From Nipponacmea schrenckii (lineage: Eukaryota; Mollusca; Gastropoda; Lottiidae), in contig JAUJPP010000003.1 of NCBI GenBank assembly GCA_030562195.1, positions 35,904,602 to 35,968,601 on the forward strand: a stretch of DNA of 64,000 bases, given 5' to 3'. Each line of letters starts with the position of its first letter. Position 1 is the first letter of the stretch. Below are positions 61,001-64,000 of the stretch, one piece after another. The position numbers were made by a program, and so were the translations under genes. The notes under the pieces were generated by a model, which saw nothing but the letters and a program-made list of their open reading frames with translations, had not been told where the DNA came from and searched no databases.

Positions 61001-61289
61001 TGTATATTACGATGCTTGGCAACCTATCTTTGTAGTTTAGTTTACATTCATTAGAAAATGTTCTACCATCATATCCAGAAACTGTTCCATTCTTTCTAGG
61101 ACAGACACAATGACACTTTCCATCAGATTAAGAAATACTTAATTACCTGTAGTTTGGAATAGCCAAAATAAACACCGGCAGCAAAACTTGCATTGCAATA
61201 GAAATTGAAGGAATGCATACTATTAGATACAGTCGCTTCTGGTAGGCTCCAAATTCACCTAGGTATTCCAATATATCGTCAAATTTCAT
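52029..61289 (-). CDS. SLC22-family organic cation/anion transporter-like protein (9 exons, 512 aa)
   Basis: Exons: 61289-61147, 58764-58569, 58395-58292, 58077-57923, 57231-57063, 55069-54857, 54551-54331, 52991-52810, 52184-52029 (stop TAG). All phases agree and the total is 1539 nt = 513 codons, the usual family size. It starts MKFDDILEYLGEFGAYQKRL, the conserved SLC22 N-terminus. Exon 2 is the large extracellular loop with N-glycosylation sites NDT and NKT and the SCDEWVYDNSIYEST signature. Later come SDLIGRKKT (loop 2-3 MFS motif), GMELVGPSKR, LLPESPRWLLSKGREKEAED, LLNRVGRKPL and YAAELFPTIVRNSGLGTSSM. Known members are 12-helix plasma-membrane carriers of small organic ions; the substrate cannot be read from sequence. 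The last exon could instead continue through a GTAGGA donor at the stop, but the length fits a stop. Intron 7 carries a MITE and intron 1 a dead Kazal exon. Confidence 0.93.
52195..52530 (-). repeat. (AAT)n microsatellite and probable interspersed-repeat 3' end, in SLC22 intron 8
   Basis: 'aataataataatgatatctt' is followed by 'tattacaaaagggtaacaaa' and sequence without coding signal. A short AAT tail next to such a segment is typical of a LINE or SINE 3' end on the minus strand, but I cannot name the family. Confidence 0.4.
53566..54160. mobile_element. 595-bp PIF/Harbinger-type MITE in SLC22 intron 7
   Basis: Inverted termini of about 50 bp: 'taccccgttcagacggcaaa' onward at 53566 and its exact reverse complement ending at 54160. 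TTA flanks both sides (53563-53565 and 54161-54163), the 3-bp TWA target duplication of PIF/Harbinger elements. Sub-terminal copies of 'ccgttcagacga' and palindromic 'gttaagagagcttaac' lie inside. The open frame 53755-54066 (103 codons, MAASIDSLKIISLFLLNRKK) runs into terminal-repeat-like sequence; it may be a transposase N-terminal stub and has no catalytic domain. Confidence 0.85.
55130..55440. repeat. ~180-bp imperfect tandem duplication in SLC22 intron 5
   Basis: 'gacaatatattgaatat(c/t)att', 'acctaattttcaa(a/g)gtcat' and 'gtcacaccttccgta(a/g)c(g/c)gtta' occur in order twice, from about 55170 and 55348. Confidence 0.75.
55441..57062. other. Rest of SLC22 intron 5, nothing recognised
   Basis: Frames at 55881-56168 and 56536-56751 have no domains and are flanked by no plausible splice sites tying them to a gene. 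Confidence 0.5.
59012..59156. repeat. GCGAGGAAA-type simple repeat, CpG-rich, in SLC22 intron 1
   Basis: Variants of 'gcgaggaaa' and 'cgagaaagcg' recur about every 9-18 bp. The terminal part turns around ('cctcgctttctcg'), giving a hairpin. CpG density is far above the neighbourhood. The minus-strand open frames at 59166-58975 and 59212-59000 are due to the repeat. Confidence 0.8.
59157..60539. other. SLC22 intron 1, nothing recognised
   Basis: AT-rich, with A-runs near 59422-59443. The frame at 60028-60282 has no domain. Confidence 0.5.
60540..61030 (+). repeat. Truncated tandem-module repeat in SLC22 intron 1
   Basis: Contains 'acccttgttcttgaaatgct', 'cattaacactctacaa', 'attcttgatggattttgatg' and 'gaatgaaccctattgaaaa', as in 22236-24077, and the same end: 'tgctgctaatgggtgtatat' then 'cttggcaacctatctt'. 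Confidence 0.75.
61031..61140 (-). pseudogene. Dead Kazal family II exon inside SLC22 intron 1
   Basis: On the minus strand 'tctgatggaaagtgtcattg', 'tgtctgtcctagaaagaatg' and 'attttctaatgaatgtaaac' align along the whole length of the family II Kazal exon. The translation reads SDGKCHCVCPRKNGTVSGYD, then GRTFSNECKLNY: the VCG cysteine has become Ser and the fifth cysteine Tyr. No working acceptor remains and the strand is opposite to the Kazal gene. It abuts the end of the tandem-module repeat on one side and the SLC22 exon 1 donor (61146) on the other. Confidence 0.82.
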
Positions 61290-62960
61290 TTCGACCGTTT
61301 AGTCCCGAAAAGTCATTCACTGATGTTTTAATGTGCCCTGATGTTTTCCTCTACACGATTTAACTATATACCTTTATTTATGCGGTGTGTTACACTTGTA
61401 CTCGCCACGATAATAGAATGAAATTCATAGGCTGTCCTTGAGCTCGATTTTAAGTCGCTATTGGTCGCACTCTCAGGTCGAGACGAATATTTATATAGAA
61501 ATATCCTTTGTCAATACATTTGTACATGTACTTTTGCTACTGTTACAAAAAGCCTTTTATACAAAAGAGTGGGGAATTAATGTGTCCTTTTAATAACATT
61601 GACCAATTCTTAAAGTCCGAGGATACCGAGGTATGTGTTAAAGAAACACACATTTAAAAAGTGGTGTAGGAGATAAGAGATAATTGGTTTCATCACTTGA
61701 AACAAAGAAAGAGATACGTTCATTGATTTTGAATGTTGATTTGAATGTAGATTTAATGTCTTTTAGAATTTGATAAGATGAAAACAGAATAGGGACTTAA
61801 AACGAAAGCCAAAAAAGTCGACCTACGTTAAGTAATTTTGAACGTAAGTTCAAAGTTCAATCCTGCATTTTGAGCAATTTGAAAGAGATGTTTTTCAATA
61901 CATGTATAATCAAAATAATGATCATGTTCAAATATTTATCATGCTTTCTACTTCTATCAAGAGATAAGATTGACCCTTTTGGTTTCCTTCTTTCTTTCTG
62001 TTTTAGTTGAAAAATTGATAAAACCATACTATGATAGGTACAAAGCCGTTATCCAAATTAATTTTTGACATGAAAATACCGAATTCAACATACCGTTCAA
62101 TTTCGCCTAAAAATTCAATATGGCTGCCAATTTGGAGATACACACAGCCATAGTACAACAGAGCTACTCTAGGATAATACAACAGTTTAATTTGATTACG
62201 CTATTAAAACTATACAGAGTTGATAATAAATTTTAATATGCCTTTACTCATATTTTATACATCAGCAAACACTCGTTTCGCATTAAATGTTCTTGAACTC
62301 ACGGGTGATAATTTGAGTATATTGTTCTTTATGCGTGGACGGTCGCCATCATTGAACACAGTTTTCTTCGCCCCACCAAATACCCAATCATTAGTGATTA
62401 AACATCTTATTTTCGGTATCTCGTTATTTTCAAACATACTCAGAGACTTTTGACGGCATTTGTAATTGGCGGTAATTGCTTAGGGTCGATATCTTTCCAA
62501 TTAGCTACCATAACTTGATTTTTTTTTTTATTTCTTATTTACAGTGTAATATACAAACAATGATAAGGGGATCTGGAAACAAGCATGATGCTTATATAAA
62601 TCCATTTCCCAAATATATGCAATAAATAGTGACATATACAAATAGACAGTATAGACAAATAGAAAGAAACACATATACAATTACAAGTGGTAATATTGCT
62701 ATACAAGGTACAGTCACAGATAATATAGATATCTACATTATGTACAAAAAGGATTGACAGACAGATAGATAGATGTGAAAAATAGATGGATGGTCCAGGT
62801 TTGACCTCACCCCACAACCCCAGTACGCTCCCGGACTTGATAGCGACAGCCCCTCCTGTTCCCACAGTAAAGACTTAACCACCAAAGAGTGACTACAATA
62901 AGTGGGAAAAAAGTGCTACTTCGGGTTTATAAGGTTTTGTGGACTTGTCTATACCACTTT
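61290..62960. other. 5' flank of SLC22 and intergenic DNA, no gene recognised
   Basis: No TATA box at a good distance is evident. Opposed open frames at 62220-62453 and 62437-62255, and a minus frame at 62865-62539, match no family I know. The last lies in sequence rich in 'atatacaa' and 'agatagat' runs. Confidence 0.4.
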
Positions 62961-62964
62961 TAGA

Positions 62965-63660
62965 ACAACCAGTATAAGAACACCAGAATAAGAAAGAAAC
63001 AACCAGTACAAGAAAACCATTATACGGAACAATCGGAACATGATATGTAGTATAAGAACAACAAGTAAAGGATATGAAAATAACTTAATTTAACTAGTAT
63101 AAGAACATCCAGTATAGGATAGGAAACTATCTCAACTAAACCAGTATAAGAACTCAACTAAATCAGTAAAAAGATCAACCATTATAGGATATGAAAACTA
63201 TCTCAACTAAACCAGTAAAAGAACAACCAGTATAAGATATGAAACTAAATGAGTAAAAAGAACAACCAGTATAGGATATGAAAATAACTCAACTAAACCA
63301 GTAAAAGAACAACCAGTATAGGATATTTAAATACTCAGCTAAAACCATTAAAAGACCAACCAGTATAGGATATGAAAATAACCCAACTAAACCAGTAAAA
63401 GAGCAACCAGTATAGGATATGAAAAGAGCTCAACTAAACTAGTAAAAGAACAACCAAGGATAGGAAATGAAAATAAACTAGTACAACAACAACTAGTATA
63501 GGGTATGAAAATAACTAAAAATCAGCCAGTAAAAGAACAACCAGTATAGGATGTGAAATTGACTTAACTATGCCAGTATAAGAACAACCAGAAAAGGATG
63601 CGAAAATAACTCAACTCAGCCAGTAACAGAGCAATCAGTCAGAGATATGAAAATAACTCA
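62965..63660 (+). repeat. Minisatellite, about 46-60-bp unit, more than 10 copies
   Basis: The core 'accagtaaaagaacaaccag' followed by 'tataggatatgaaaataact' and 'caactaa' repeats with small changes from about 62965 to 63660. It abuts the LINE fragment. Confidence 0.85.
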
Positions 63661-64000
63661 AATTAACTTAAACCTTTTTGTCAATGAAATATATTCACAA
63701 ACTTTATTGAAAATGGTATCGTTTAAATTATTGCCGGAATGTGTGTCACCAAAGAGTATAATCTTGATATCAATCTTATTATTTGGAAGAGAGTTAATAG
63801 TTGTTGTCTTCCAAATGTAAATTTTGGACAGATTAAGAAATAGTGATACGAATCTTCTATTAAATTTCCACATGAACACAATGGATCGTTAGAAAGGTGC
63901 ATTAGAAATCTGTGAAACTTCAATTCGCTTTTCATGTTCCGGAGACGACAGAGTAGGATTTGAAAGGGTCTACTACCAAGGTTATAATAATATGGAATGA
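63661..64000 (-). mobile_element. LINE C-terminal fragment, running off the window end
   Basis: The minus strand reads ELKFHRFLMHLSNDPLCSCG, then NLIEDSYHYFLICPKFTFGR. The C-x-C-G-x(n)-E-x(1,2)-xHYF-x2-C pattern is the zinc-knuckle-like end of many LINE ORF2 proteins. A frame break near 63790 separates it from a few residues further on. Confidence 0.8.

Noticed and set aside
62255..62453. Opposed frames with a charged stretch (KTVFNDGDRPRIKNN)
   Set aside because: It could be an exon of something but I recognise no family and found no partner exons.
62965..63660. CRISPR-like or regulatory array
   Set aside because: Units are contiguous and degenerate without unique spacers, so it is a minisatellite.

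Overview
The window is animal nuclear DNA: AT-rich, with split genes bounded by GT-AG introns, abundant transposon debris and one 500-base assembly gap. The protein families (a multi-Kazal secreted protein, PLAC8 proteins, an SLC22 transporter) and the repeat style (tandem modules with 'cgtatattgtcgtcaccca' and GTCC runs, CR1/L2-like LINEs, a Penelope-like fragment) suggest a marine mollusc, most likely a bivalve. That assignment is inference. All gene models below were assembled by hand from splice signals and reading phase; no search or alignment was run.

Layout. (1) 2878-10135, minus: a three-exon PLAC8-family gene whose 6.7-kb first intron is packed with nested inverted-repeat elements, including a foldback-like element (5057-7522) with 54-bp subrepeats in its arms and a helix-turn-helix/integrase-family remnant in its core. 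(2) 10136-25191: no gene seen; MITEs, mosaic duplications, two tandem-module repeats and the gap. (3) 25192-26478, minus: a second, compact PLAC8 gene with the same exon lengths for exons 2 and 3. (4) 31371-50335, plus: a very large secreted Kazal-type proteinase inhibitor gene, built from a signal-peptide exon, 28 Kazal exons and a basic Gly/Asn-rich tail exon (about 1138 residues if all are spliced). Its internal exons are phase 2-2 and fall into two tandem families, one with predicted P1 Leu and one with predicted P1 Arg. LINE, Penelope-like and MITE insertions sit in its introns. (5) 52029-61289, minus: a complete nine-exon SLC22 organic cation transporter-like gene (512 residues), carrying a PIF/Harbinger-type MITE in one intron and, just inside intron 1, a dead Kazal exon related to the neighbouring gene. 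(6) 61290-64000: no gene; a ~46-bp minisatellite and the 3' part of a LINE.

The genes do not form an operon or a shared pathway. The most notable biology is the Kazal array: exon duplication has expanded two specificity classes in blocks, the exon module is offset from the structural domain so that every domain's sixth cysteine comes from the next exon, one exon has lost its GT donor, one exon is a chimera of its neighbours duplicated together with a LINE, and degenerate exon copies lie downstream, including one in the next gene.
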